Shown here: piece by piece, positions 1 through 11,400 of the stretch
Layout: each line of letters begins with the position of its first letter
How positions within the stretch are numbered: position 1 is the first letter of the stretch
NCBI RefSeq assembly: GCF_030463565.1
Contig: NC_134652.1
Location: 10,443,897 to 10,507,896 of the forward strand
Reading direction: 5' to 3'
DNA from: Pelecanus crispus
Taxonomy: Eukaryota > Chordata > Aves > Pelecaniformes > Pelecanidae
DNA: 64,000 bases
Notes under the pieces: generated by a model
Told to the model about the DNA's origin: nothing
Databases searched by the model: none
Seen by the model: only the letters and a program-made list of their open reading frames with translations
Position numbers and translations under genes: made by a program

Positions 1-3000
1 CCTATGAATTCATTTCACTACTTCCTATATTGCACATGTTCAACTTCATGACTTTATGTTTCCATGATGCATATTTTGCACTTTTCAGATGCTCCTATTC
101 CGAGTACCCCAGAATGAACAATGCTAAAATCACTGGTCAATTCAGAAAGTGAGCTTTTTATCTTGCTGTGCTGTGCAGTTCATTCCGAGGGATCTCAAAA
201 AGTGCTCTGTTAATTATTTAATATTCACTTCATCCACCAATGAAATGAAGGAGTAAGACTAGAACTGAGCACTTTAGAAAAAGCTATTCCATTCTTCATC
301 TATCCAGTGCTCTAATTCCACCCACTGAAAACTCCCTTGTGACAGCTACACGTTGAAAAATTGAAAAGGTTTCTTACTCTAATTCTGCACACTGAAAGGC
401 TTATCAAATATGAGACACAGGGAAAAAGTATCAATGTTAATTTCAAATTTTGCTGAATATGTAAGACCCATAGATAGAAGATCCTTTCTTCAACTAGAGA
501 ACAAGACAGGAAAAATAAGTAAGGGCTCCATAACTGTCATAAATTTTAATGCAACTTAAATATTTTCTCCTGGATGGCAATTAGAACAAAGAGAATGGAT
601 GCATGCATGGAAACAGCACAGGCATACTGAATTGTGGAAAATGTGTCAGAACTTTAATAAAAAAATTTATACAAAACCAGAAAAGTAAAAACAATGCCTA
701 TAGTTGGACAGCTAAGGTATTTTATCACACAATGGTCCTGACACTATGGAGTTTAATGCTTTATGTTCTGAAACAAAAGACAGAAAAACCTCTTCTTTGA
801 GGATAGAAGAGTTTGAGGACATGTCACCATTGTCATCCTTGCACCATTCTCGCAGGAGAAGGGGGCCAGGAAGAACCAGCATGCTAAAATTATGGTAATG
901 CCATCATTTTCATAACTGCTTATCATCCTTGAATGGAAAGAATTTATTTTTAAATAATTTATTACAAAACAACATAAAAGAACAAAGCAATTCTTTTACA
1001 TTTATTCAATTAAGCACCACATTCCAACCTATCTTGAGCTGTTTTAAAAATCAGTGTAGTTTCTCCTTATTAGGGTATGTGCTTTCTTATCTTTAGTGCT
1101 GCCTGTATCAAAGCAAAGTATGGCTTGCAAATGTGATATAGTTATGTTGCAAAGATTCACTAATAATGAACTAGAGCTCTGAATGCACTGGCATTCCATA
1201 TTATACCATGCTTCAGTTATTATACGATGATTCAGTTCCTGAATCTGGCTATGCTATATATCTGTGTTTTAAGAATTCACAGTCCTGTTTGTACACATAC
1301 ACAACTTTGAAGAGTTCAGTAATACTACTGACCACAAAATGCTAATCAATCTGAACGCACAGAAAAGACTTTATTTCATACCAGTCAACAGCAGTATCTG
1401 TTTGAAGAGATTCCATTCCCAGGACTACCCACACTTCCAGCTTCCCCGTCTGGGGACTGCATGCTTACTTCCAGTCTGGGAATTAAAAGCCTGGGAATCA
1501 AAGTTACATTTTGTGGCTGGCACCACTGACATTTTCTAAACAGATTGAAGTTTGAAAATATTATTCTTGTCTACTAATTTTATCTTTAAAAAAAATAACA
1601 AGGAAGAAGTCTGCTGGTACGCTTGCCCTCTGCAAAAACACAAGAGGCAAGAAGGGCTATACAACACGCCCTCTGGTTTACAGATAGGCACGCCGCCTAT
1701 GTGCACATGTGAACGCAAGCCTCGCCTCCACTTAAGTCAGTGGAAGTTTAGCAAATTAAATCCAAATCTGACTTCAGAACAAATAGAGAATTGTTGTTCT
1801 TCAGTGAGACAGAGATAGCAAAGCCCCAAAGGAATGCATTAGCACTCTAAGTCTGGACTGTTACAAATACACATCATCCTGTTTGGAGTAGTAAAAATTA
1901 ATTTTCTTCTTTTTTGACTGTGCTGCATGGCACTCTTTCACATAATGTTGCATCATGCAAACAGCATAACCCTTTATGAAACAAAATGCTTCTGGAATTT
2001 TCCTCCTTATTTAACATACCTGCCCTCTCATCAAGGGAAATCCTTGGACACAGATAGCAAGGGGATGTCATATAATGGGAGATAATAAGGAGCTAAAAAT
2101 GATTACTATAATGAAATATTTTCTCTTTCTTTCCCAAGTTTTCTAACTCAGGCCTTCTGACTGTAATGGCAGTAAATACTTAAAAACATCCAAAGTAGAA
2201 GTGATAGCGTTTGTGAACATGAAAGAACTAATTTAGATTATTTAGTGCTGGGATACATCGCTATAACTACAGAAAAAAACTAAGTCTGGTTATGCATTTT
2301 ATTCATTCCTATTTAAGCATAGCAAACGCATATACTTGAGAGTACTTCAGCACTGCAGTCTCCCCTGACCCCCAACACCCACATTCCATATTCAACAACA
2401 ATTTCAGCATCAAATGAGAACAGTTAAAAGGTCTCATTCTGACCCCAGCATGCCTGACAAAGACTCTGTAAGACTTGTCAAGTATGTTTATTTTCAGCAG
2501 CTCTGCATCTGGAATTTTGCATGAAAAACAGAATCTGATACCTGAACTAGTGTTTAGAAATCTGATTTGTAGTTTTAACTTCTTTATCATAAGCATATAT
2601 TTAATTCACAGAATAAGACTACAGACTGAGAAACAAAGAGAATGAGAAATCATCATTCCAGGTACAAATATAATAATTTTTTTATAGAGGGCTTTTCAAG
2701 TCATGGCCTTCAAAATGTAACCAAGTTTGACATTTGTTAAGATGTTACCTCTGCTAATCCAAATGCTTCTTTGTGCTGCAGAAAGTAATCATCATAATCA
2801 TCCATTTTGTCAAGACGTAGAGAAGTCCAATTTACTAGAAAATTAGTCTGTCAAACTAAATTGTGTGGGATTACTGTTGGATATTCAGTCACAACTCCCA
2901 TTACATCCTTATGTTAAGACTTTAGTCTTTGTATGTTTCTGTCAAAGTCATATTTATACTAAAATACTAACATAAATATCTAATTTTTTGACCTGTTTCT

Positions 3001-3410
3001 GTAGTGAATATGTAAAATATTAGTAAGTTTTGTAGCTATTATTATTCAGCAATACCATAAACCCCTTAAACTCTTAGTTTTGGCTTGGAATACAGAATCA
3101 GAGCATTCAGTCAACAGTGTAATGGGGTTCCTGTAGAGATAAAGTCTGTTGGGCTGATCACACAAAAAGCTACCAGTTCTCAAAGTTTATCCCTCCTCAG
3201 GCTTCTCTCAAATGTTTAAAGGAAAAAAACACATCCCAGTTCAGAAGCAGGAATGAAAGCTGCTTAGGGGTGACAGAACCCATACATAAATTACATCAGG
3301 GTATGTGAAAACTTCAGTTAAATCTATCTGTCCCTCTCTGTGATTCTGCCAGCAGTGTGAAGCTGGCTGACCCACTCAATGTACAGAAGAAAACAGTGTG
3401 CTTCAGAAGT

Positions 3411-3491
3411 CACAGAATCATAGAATTGTTTAGGTTGGAAAAGACCTTTAAGATCATCCAGTCCAACCATTAACCTACACTTCCAAAAGTC
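3411..3491 (-). mobile_element. CR1 LINE 3'-end fragment
   Basis: The plus strand reads CACAGAATCATAGAATTGTT, followed by a GGTTGGAAAAGACC-type segment and ATCATCCAGTCCAACC. This is the reverse complement of the standard 3' terminus of avian CR1 elements. Only about 80 bp remain, so it is a typical 5'-truncated copy. It lies inside the NHLRC2 intron in the same orientation as that gene. This form of the CR1 tail is one of the main reasons for calling the source a bird. Confidence 0.85.
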
Positions 3492-5014
3492 CTCCCAAAG
3501 CAAGACTGGGTAATGACCTGCTTCACTGCAGTTCTTCGCTGTAACTTCTAATGTCATATTCCTCAGAAGACTTTTTCTCCGTAAACAGGTCTTACACAGG
3601 AATGAAACCCTATGATAAGTCTCCCACCTTACTTCAGCCTTATCTTTAATGACAAAGTTACTTTTTCTTTGAAATTTCAAATATTTTAAATCAAAATAAT
3701 TATCATTTACAAGTAAATTTAGTATCTAGTTCAAGAAGAGAAGACAGACAATGCTCTTTTGTGTCAATGATGTCTAACGATTTTCTGTGCAACTGAACTC
3801 GTATGATGGCAGATACAGCTCAAAACTGAACGGCGGTATCTTTCAGTTTGTACTTCGCATAGGAAACTGCTACAGAGATGAGAAGGCCTTTTGCATTCCA
3901 AGTACATCTACATTGATACATCATGCAGTCATATTACAAATGCAACACATGTTTAGAGCAATTCAAATTTTGAGTTGTACAGCAAAATGATTGCTAATTA
4001 ACCCCTGATGATCACAAAAGCAGCTCTTTTATTTTCAGCTATTACCAAGGAAAATTCCTTTCACATGACAGTGAAGGCTAGAGCCTTAATGCCAGAATGA
4101 GACTAGATTAGAAGAAAAAAGTGACATGTAGAAAGCATACTTTCAAGATACAGACAGTTCAGACATAAACAGTTCATATATGGTCTGAGCTCACCCAGGA
4201 AGTGCTAATTGCTTATTGCTGAAGTTATTATTGCTTTATATTTTTGTAAAATTAGGTAAGAATCACCATGAGTAATTCAGAAAAAAAAAGTGTTTTCTCT
4301 GGAATGCAGTGGTACTAAATAATCCTCTTGCAGAAACACAGAGAGAAAAAAAAAAATCTTACATACTTTTGCCTTTTAAGGGCTATAAAAATTGTACCAG
4401 AATGATAAGGTACTGTACTTTCATTTAAATAATATCTATGTAAAACGTAAATTGACGTAAAAATTTCCAACTAGTTTACTGAAAGCATGGTCAATACTGT
4501 ACTTGGGAGTTTCTATAAATAGATTACAATCATGCAATTTAAGACCAGATTTTGGAATGTGAAACACAGTTATGTCACCGAGCACAGGTCATTGTCTTGT
4601 TCCTTCCAGCAAGAATGTAGCTATCAAGAACATTTCACGCTCAGATCAACTGTGCATTTAAGTATCACTTGCTTTCAACACCCACTGAATAAAAATAGAA
4701 AGGGACAACAGAGAAAGCTAAAAAAGCACACAGTAATTTAATCATGTATTTTTAAGCTGCTGGCCCTCCCCCTGTATTTCCTGCACAATGCAAATTTCAG
4801 CACCAACTTCAGTGAAGCCAGAATTTAATCCATGGAGTTCATTTAAGAATTTTAAAGGGGGAGGGTAAAACACAAGCTCAGTGGCCACAGCTAAAGAAAT
4901 AAAAAAGATGACAGGGAAGAATACTGTCCACCTGAATCCTAGCATGTGTTTTGTCTCCGTTAACTTCCCTACATTAAAGAGAGACCTTTGTGCCAACTTT
5001 ATTTAAATGGTATT

Positions 5015-5125
5015 TCACAGTCACTTAACCTCTTTGCCTCAGACTTCAGCATCTGTATAAAATGGGGAAACAAAAGCCTATTATCTCATGGAAATACTAT
5101 GAAGATGCTTAAAAACATGCTACTT
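5015..5125 (+). mobile_element. MIR (CORE-SINE) relic
   Basis: The segment contains AGTCACTTAACCTCTTTGCC, then a degenerate CTCAG...CATCTGTA and AAAATGGGGA. This is the order of the well-known 3' half of MIR (the tract that ends CTCATCTGTAAAATGGGG). It is clearly diverged and about 100 bp long. MIRs are ancient amniote SINEs and are scarce in birds, so this is an old insertion. Confidence 0.65.
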
Positions 5126-6356
5126 AGCAGTATCTGTTCTGAATATTAACTTATCTGCGCCCTCATAAACTTTTTTCTCAATATTTTTAATTTCACAACA
5201 AACTATACATTAAAATTTTTGAAAGCAAACAATGAAGTCTTTTAGTTGATCAATATATACTCTAAACTGTATGTAGGAGTAATCTCCAGAAGTATAAGTG
5301 ATACAGAATAAAATTTTTCTCTTAAGAGGTAAACTTTCCCTTTGAGACTCTGAAAAAGGTCAGCATAAGCTGTTCAATACTATCTAGTGTAGTACATAAA
5401 CAGCTTAAACATTTTTGAACTTCTTTTCTCCTTTCATGTTCTGGATAGCATGGCTTTGGACATTGAAAGGAAACTCACAGAAGCATCAGTTGTTTAAGAA
5501 CTATAAGATCCACAAATCTATCTTCTGAAAAGAAAAAATGCCTCTCGTACACAGTTTAAGCTATATAGATCTAAGAGAAATGGGAAAGTATGATGTTATT
5601 TCCCATATGCCATGCCACTTAACACAAACGTCAAACTTATGAATTTTGTAATCATGAACCTAAGTTGTTCAAGTGTACATTACCTCCTCTGCAACTTGCA
5701 CAGAGGTACATACAAGCATATGTAAAAAATGGACACTGCTTTGTGGATGCGAACAAAAGTAATTTTTTAAACTTTCAACAATTACTTCATCCATCCAAAT
5801 GCATAAATAGACATTGGCATACCAGTTTTAATATACTGACAACAGGGTATCTACTTGTAGGACAGCACACTGAGAATCACCAACAGAAGACTGGGTCTCT
5901 GCCCATGACAGTGAAGATTTCCTACAAAACTGTGCCTCGCATGCATTTACTGAATAACAAGTGCATCCTTATGATATACTGGATAGTGACAGAAGATCCT
6001 ACTAGGCTCAAGCAATTTGCAATAACAATACAACTTTGACAAACTCTGCTCCAGTGTTGACAAGCTATTTTGGTGTCTGGCAACAAACTTGGAGAAGTCA
6101 CTGCAGCTCATGACAGTATCTACGCTGTAAGACAAATGCACTGCAGACTACAAGACACAGTCCTGTTCCTCATGCTCTGGGACACACTCCTGTTAACATT
6201 CTACTCAATATAACCTACCGTTTAGACAACTATCTCTGGTTCTAGTTTTCTAAAGAGTTTTATATAGCTATTACAGTAATTTACATTTTTCCTAGCTTAC
6301 TTTACTCACAGAAAACCACATAAAACAATCTTAAAAAGAAACTGAAAGCACACCCT

Positions 6357-6372
6357 CCCCCCCCCCCCCCCC
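6357..6372 (+). repeat. C16 mononucleotide run
   Basis: Sixteen consecutive C residues lie in AT-rich intron sequence. In the NHLRC2 sense direction the run is G16. It is likely to vary in length and is a common place for assembly or sequencing error. Confidence 0.95.
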
Positions 6373-7202
6373 ATTTTATCTATTTGTCCTATTACCCTCT
6401 CAAAGAAGGAGTTTAAATTGATTTAAGCTGTTCTTAATTGACAGGTTATATTATATTTTGTAGCAATCTAAATAGACAACTGACTGGTAGCTTCTAATTG
6501 AATATGAAAAAAATCTATACTGGTCTGAACAGAGTGCATTCAGAAGACCTGATTTTTATGTAAATGCTTATAAAAATTCAGCAGTCAGTGCTGAACAGTG
6601 CAGATGACTAATCCTCTACAGGTGACTAATTCAGTGATTATTATATTCATGTTGATAACAATCATATCAATTAATATTTAACAAGCAGAGCTCTCAAAAA
6701 TAAAAAGTATCAACAGATATTCAACTACTGGCAGAAGCAGAAGAAAGCATCATGAAAGATGAAAAGTAAAATTATAGGATATTTTGAATAGTTCTGTTAA
6801 CCAGCTGAAGTTTCTGAGGCACTGATGAGTTATTAGTCTCCTCCTTTGCTAATCTGTGAAACAGCTCTGCAATAGTATCACATGGAGATCAGCTTGGTGG
6901 TTCAAGATGCCTTGAAAACTATACCCTCTAGTCACAGAACAGTCTACTGGTTCACAAAAGGAAAATCAGATTGGATAAAATTCAGCAAAACTCATGCCTT
7001 CATTAAATAGCAACCCACATTGGTGAGATTCTCTTTCAGGTACTCCTTTCTCTTGCAAGTACCATTCCATATGCTTAACATAGATTGTAAGGGTCATTGA
7101 CAGAGCCTTTCAAAAAAGTGCCCTTTGTTTGTAGAAGACATGTTACAAAAAGTGTTAAATCTAAAAATTGATGCTAGTTGCTTATTTAAGTAGTCAAGGC
7201 TG

Positions 7203-7243
7203 CTGGTGGTACACTGTCTATACTGACAGTGTATTTGTACCAG
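7203..7243. repeat. Short imperfect hairpin
   Basis: Perfect 9-bp arms TACACTGTC (7210-7218) and GACAGTGTA (7225-7233) flank a 6-nt loop. Outer arms CTGGT (7203-7207) and ACCAG (7239-7243) extend the stem after an internal loop. At about 41 nt it is smaller than a typical pre-miRNA hairpin. No function is implied. Confidence 0.6.
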
Positions 7244-8278
7244 AAGACTTCTATACGATCAGCATTTTTATGAAGCAGTTTCATGTTCCCTTAAACTTAA
7301 TTTGAGTGTGTCTTCCTCCCTCATAACTGACCCAAGATTGTAACAAATCCTTCTAGGTCAGTAAAATGTTCAAATTTACTAATCTTGTAAAGCACCTCTA
7401 ATTTAAAGATATCAGACCTAAATCATGATACTTCCCCAACCCTTTCATCTGAAGATTCAAGAAATCCCAATATTGGAAGTCAATTTTTATGCCTGCAATA
7501 CTGACTTAAGGGTTTTATGCCCCATTAAAGCATGTTAAGAAACTGGCAACTAGAACTTCTAAATTATATTGAAATGAAAACATGAGAAAATAGAGTATCA
7601 ACTCACAGTTAATAACAGTTGAAAACATGGCAGTTACGCAATGTCAAGCTCAGGTGGGTGTTAAGTGCATCAGGAAAGAAAGCTACTTAAATCCTCAGAA
7701 GCTGATTCTTGCATCCTATTATGCAAAGATTTAATTTTTACCCCCTGATGCTTGCAAGGTTTTTTTCTGAGGTATTTCTATCGGATTGACTCTATCATGA
7801 TCTTGAGTCCAATGATTTTACGTCACCTAAACAGGAATCAACAGAGTTCCCCAGCTAAAATAATTTTTGTTTCCTAAACTCAAATATTTACAAGTGGTCA
7901 GACATGTCTGTATAGTCAAGGAAAGGAACTTCTAGACAATGCCCATTTCCTGTAAAATGTATCTGCCTCTTAAGTGATCCTGGCATAAAGCACTGGCCTA
8001 ACAAAAGCAATCACAATTTCCCTCTGTATTTGGACCCAGTAACTATATAACTTGCTCCAGAAGAATTTTTCTTCACATCAAGTAGCAGTTCGCATTTCTT
8101 CAGGATCCAAAGCAGAACTGCAGTTATCACTTGCAAATGAAAGCACTGTTTTTTAGACTCAGTTGTAAACTAAGCCTTTACTTTTTCACAGCTCAGACTA
8201 TTACCAAAAGAGGAAAACATTTAGCAAACAGTATGCATGTATAAATATGAGATGTTAAAAGTTTAACTGATACAATAC

Positions 8279-8408
8279 TTGAATTTCCGAAGACCACATC
8301 CCACGGAGAGCTGATAGGCTGTTCTTCTCCTTTTGCTCCACCTTCCTTATCAACACCTTGTATCCCAATGCCTGCTACAGTGGTCACCATCTCTAATTCC
8401 AGGTCAAT
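8279..8408 (-). CDS. NHLRC2: NHLRC2 coding exon 5
   Basis: The acceptor is CTTGTAG before ATTGACCTGG. The exon encodes [18 protein letters not shown], then a KEGGAKGE...[12 protein letters not shown] stretch, which is NHL-propeller sequence highly conserved in the family. The 130-nt exon enters in phase 0 and leaves after one base of the next codon. The donor is A|GTATTG, a weaker match to consensus than the gene's other donors. Confidence 0.93.
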
Positions 8409-11400
8409 CTACAAGAAGCAAAATTATACATGCTGAATGTACACCATTAACTTGACTGAAGTTACAGATAATTTGAGCTAGATGTCAGAAACAGAGTTTT
8501 TGCTGACAAATAAAAACCAAATCCTAATAAATTTCAGGTATTTGTTTACGTAGGAAAATAATTTTACCACAATGCTTGCTGATGTTGGGGGTAAGGGGGA
8601 AGCAGTGGGCAGCAGGAAAACTACGTGCCTGGAATTCTCTTCCACAAACAACAAAAATTAACACTGCTCTTCAAGGTTTGCTCAGCAGTTGTAGAAAAAG
8701 CATCAAAATTTTCTAGAGAAATACTCAGATGGACAATGGATATGGATGTTTTATTTTTAACTTCTATAAGAATATCACATAAAAATTCAGATACTGTAAC
8801 AGTATCTCCCATCTCTATATAAAATAATCTGTACAAAACGATTTTTTTTGGCAGTTTATTTCATGCCCTGGAGCAAAAACTGTTTTTATTTTATTTCATT
8901 CCTGCAACCTAAATCCCTTTATTCTTCCTTCCCCTTTGCTTATTTTCTAAGTGACTTCCAATACCTCTCATGAATTTATTGTGATGATCATGTAAAAAGG
9001 GAGTCTTTCACGCATAGCATCTTCTAACTTTTGTAGCAGTAAATGCATTCTTTTTGCAAGGCCCACGGCCTGCACAAACATTTGAAAGCATGTCCTGTAG
9101 TTGTTGTATTACTTTAATTCTTGGATACGCTCACGGCACATTTACATGAAAGGGAACAGCTAACTATCATGAACAATGCTGAAGCAGTATGATCCTGATA
9201 TTCAGATGTTTCTGTGCTGTATTTGCTACCTGCAACACTTAATTTCCTATGGTCACCAGGCAACAGCGATAAATATCAGTAAGATGAGGAACTGGAGCAA
9301 TCTACTTATTTTTAGTAACAATGTTTCTTTACCAACAGGGAGCCTTGGTCCTCTCCAGAACAAAATTTGGTAGCCAACTACAATATATACAGAGCAGGCA
9401 GTTTGCGGACTAGTGCTTTGAAATGAAACACAGAATGAACCTACTTAACAGTACAAAGGCATTCCAAATTGAATAAGGATGTACCTCCTCTGATCATGAA
9501 TCAGACATATTGATGAGGCTCTGAGTACAAGATCTTCTGAGATGCATAAAAATACTTTTAGTAATAAGGTAACATTATATTGCTTCAACAAACTTAACTC
9601 TGATTATTCTAAATTTGACCTAAACAAATGTAGGGTCCAATGACAATTATATATAAAGAGTAACATTCCTACTTGCTAAAAGCTTGCAAGAGTTTCATCA
9701 AAAGATATCCACATGCAGACAATTCTGAAATTAAAGCAGTTACCTGTACTTTAGAGACCCAAACAGCTAACAAAAGTTTAGGTATTCACTGGACCATAGT
9801 AGTACAATAACTTCAGATAAGAATCTGATACTACTGGAAGTGAAACAAAAACAATTTTTGCTTCCAGTACTAAGAATAGATGTTTCTCATAACAGGAAAG
9901 TAAGAGTCACAGAAGAAAAAAAAAAAAACATCAGTTATGCTAGAATGAGTAGTGCATATCATCCTCATTTGAAAGGAAGCACAAAAGTGTATGTAGAACT
10001 TTAAAAAACAAAATGCACAAAGCATTTATTTGTAAGATACTAGGCCAAACTTCCTTCCTGATGTTGAGGGTATTTGGAGGGTAATTAATTTGGTGTAAAT
10101 TTTCACCTGTGTAAGTAGAATAAGGTATAAGAGATTAAATTTTGAATTTCCTTATGGAAAATTTACCTTTCTAATTAGGTGATTTTCTGTATCAGCTACA
10201 TAAATAACATTATTTTTTATAGCGATCCCTTGTGGGGAGTTGAAAGCTGCCTCTGAAAATCTTCCATCTCGCCTTCCACTGTTTGGACCTATAAATGAAA
10301 TAAAGCAACTCAAAAGTAATTTTAGAAAAAAAAACCTTAAAAGTAAAGTGCATACATTTAAACCTGTGAAAGAATTACGTATTCTAAGAGATGCTTTCAC
10401 AGCACCTTGTACAGTTTACATTATTAATATTTTGTGTAGTCTTGTTTTAGTCACCATATGCTATGTAATTACAACAGCCTGGTGCTATTAAGTTTTGAAC
10501 TCATTCTCCAGAAGTTCTCTGCTTCTCTAAGCTCATCTTCCAAAGAGAAGTCTTAATAGGGGTCTAAATTGCTCCTGTTCCCTTGTGCTAAAGGACAACA
10601 GCAACAACAGAAGACAGAAATAAAAAACTCCATCTTTTTTTTATTCCCGACTACATCAAAGCAAGCCAGCAGGAAAAACTTTAAACTGTTGAAATGGAAT
10701 TGAGCTTTGGAATTTAGATTTTGGTGTAATCACAAATGAAAGTAATATTTGATTAGCAGCATTTTCTCATTAATAATAATAATTAGGAAAAAGATGACAT
10801 GGAACTAATTACACAAAAGGAGAATGATGGAGTGACAGTCTTCTCCATAGAACAATCAAGAAATGGAAAGGAACATGACCTGAATATAACAGTATGAAGG
10901 TAAGCATCGCATTTCAGAGGGAGTAACATTTAAAGTGCATTAGCAGTATGTGTCAGCAGAAGACATTTAGATACATGAGTTATGCGTGCATCATGATTTA
11001 TGATGCAAATATAGTAATTTCAACCTTTGTGTATGCCCACATTTATTACTGTATTATCAACTTCATTACATTATTTTCTGCCCACTGAATCATCTAACTG
11101 AGTCACCGAAATACACAAACTTTTACAACTTACTGTCAGAAGACAATTTAGACCTTAACAGACACGAAGCACTGAGGTGCTGGTATGTCAGATTCCAGTG
11201 GTTCCCTTTGGTAAGTGTCAGGGTGCACATCTCCAGGGAAGGGAATAGCACAGAGTGCCACAGAAAGGAGGGGTACCAGTTCAGGGGTTAGGACACTTTC
11301 CTCTGAATTGCTGTTTAATGACTATCCCAGAACACTAAAGGGTACCTCGTCAGCAGAGACTTCATCTCACATATCGAACAGAAACCAAATTCTCTCACTT

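Larger units (their letters stand above)
1..8278. other. NHLRC2 intron 5 (part); no exon recognised
   Basis: This is the stretch to the left of NHLRC2 exon 5. It is AT-rich, with no ORF that resembles the missing NHL repeats. I looked on the minus strand for the conserved segments expected after exon 5 (around the family motifs GTHQIW, QPSGL, NHKIKV and NHQIKV) and saw none, so the remaining NHLRC2 exons probably lie beyond position 1. The stretch holds a CR1 fragment, a MIR-like fragment, a C16 run and a small hairpin, listed separately. A very short or diverged exon could have been missed by eye. Confidence 0.6.

Noticed and set aside
2750-2800. Exon-like segment on the minus strand with CTGCAG acceptor and GTAACA donor encoding HKEAFGLAE
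   Set aside because: The HK...GF-like resemblance to an NHLRC2 segment is too short, and the flanking residues do not fit. Probably chance.
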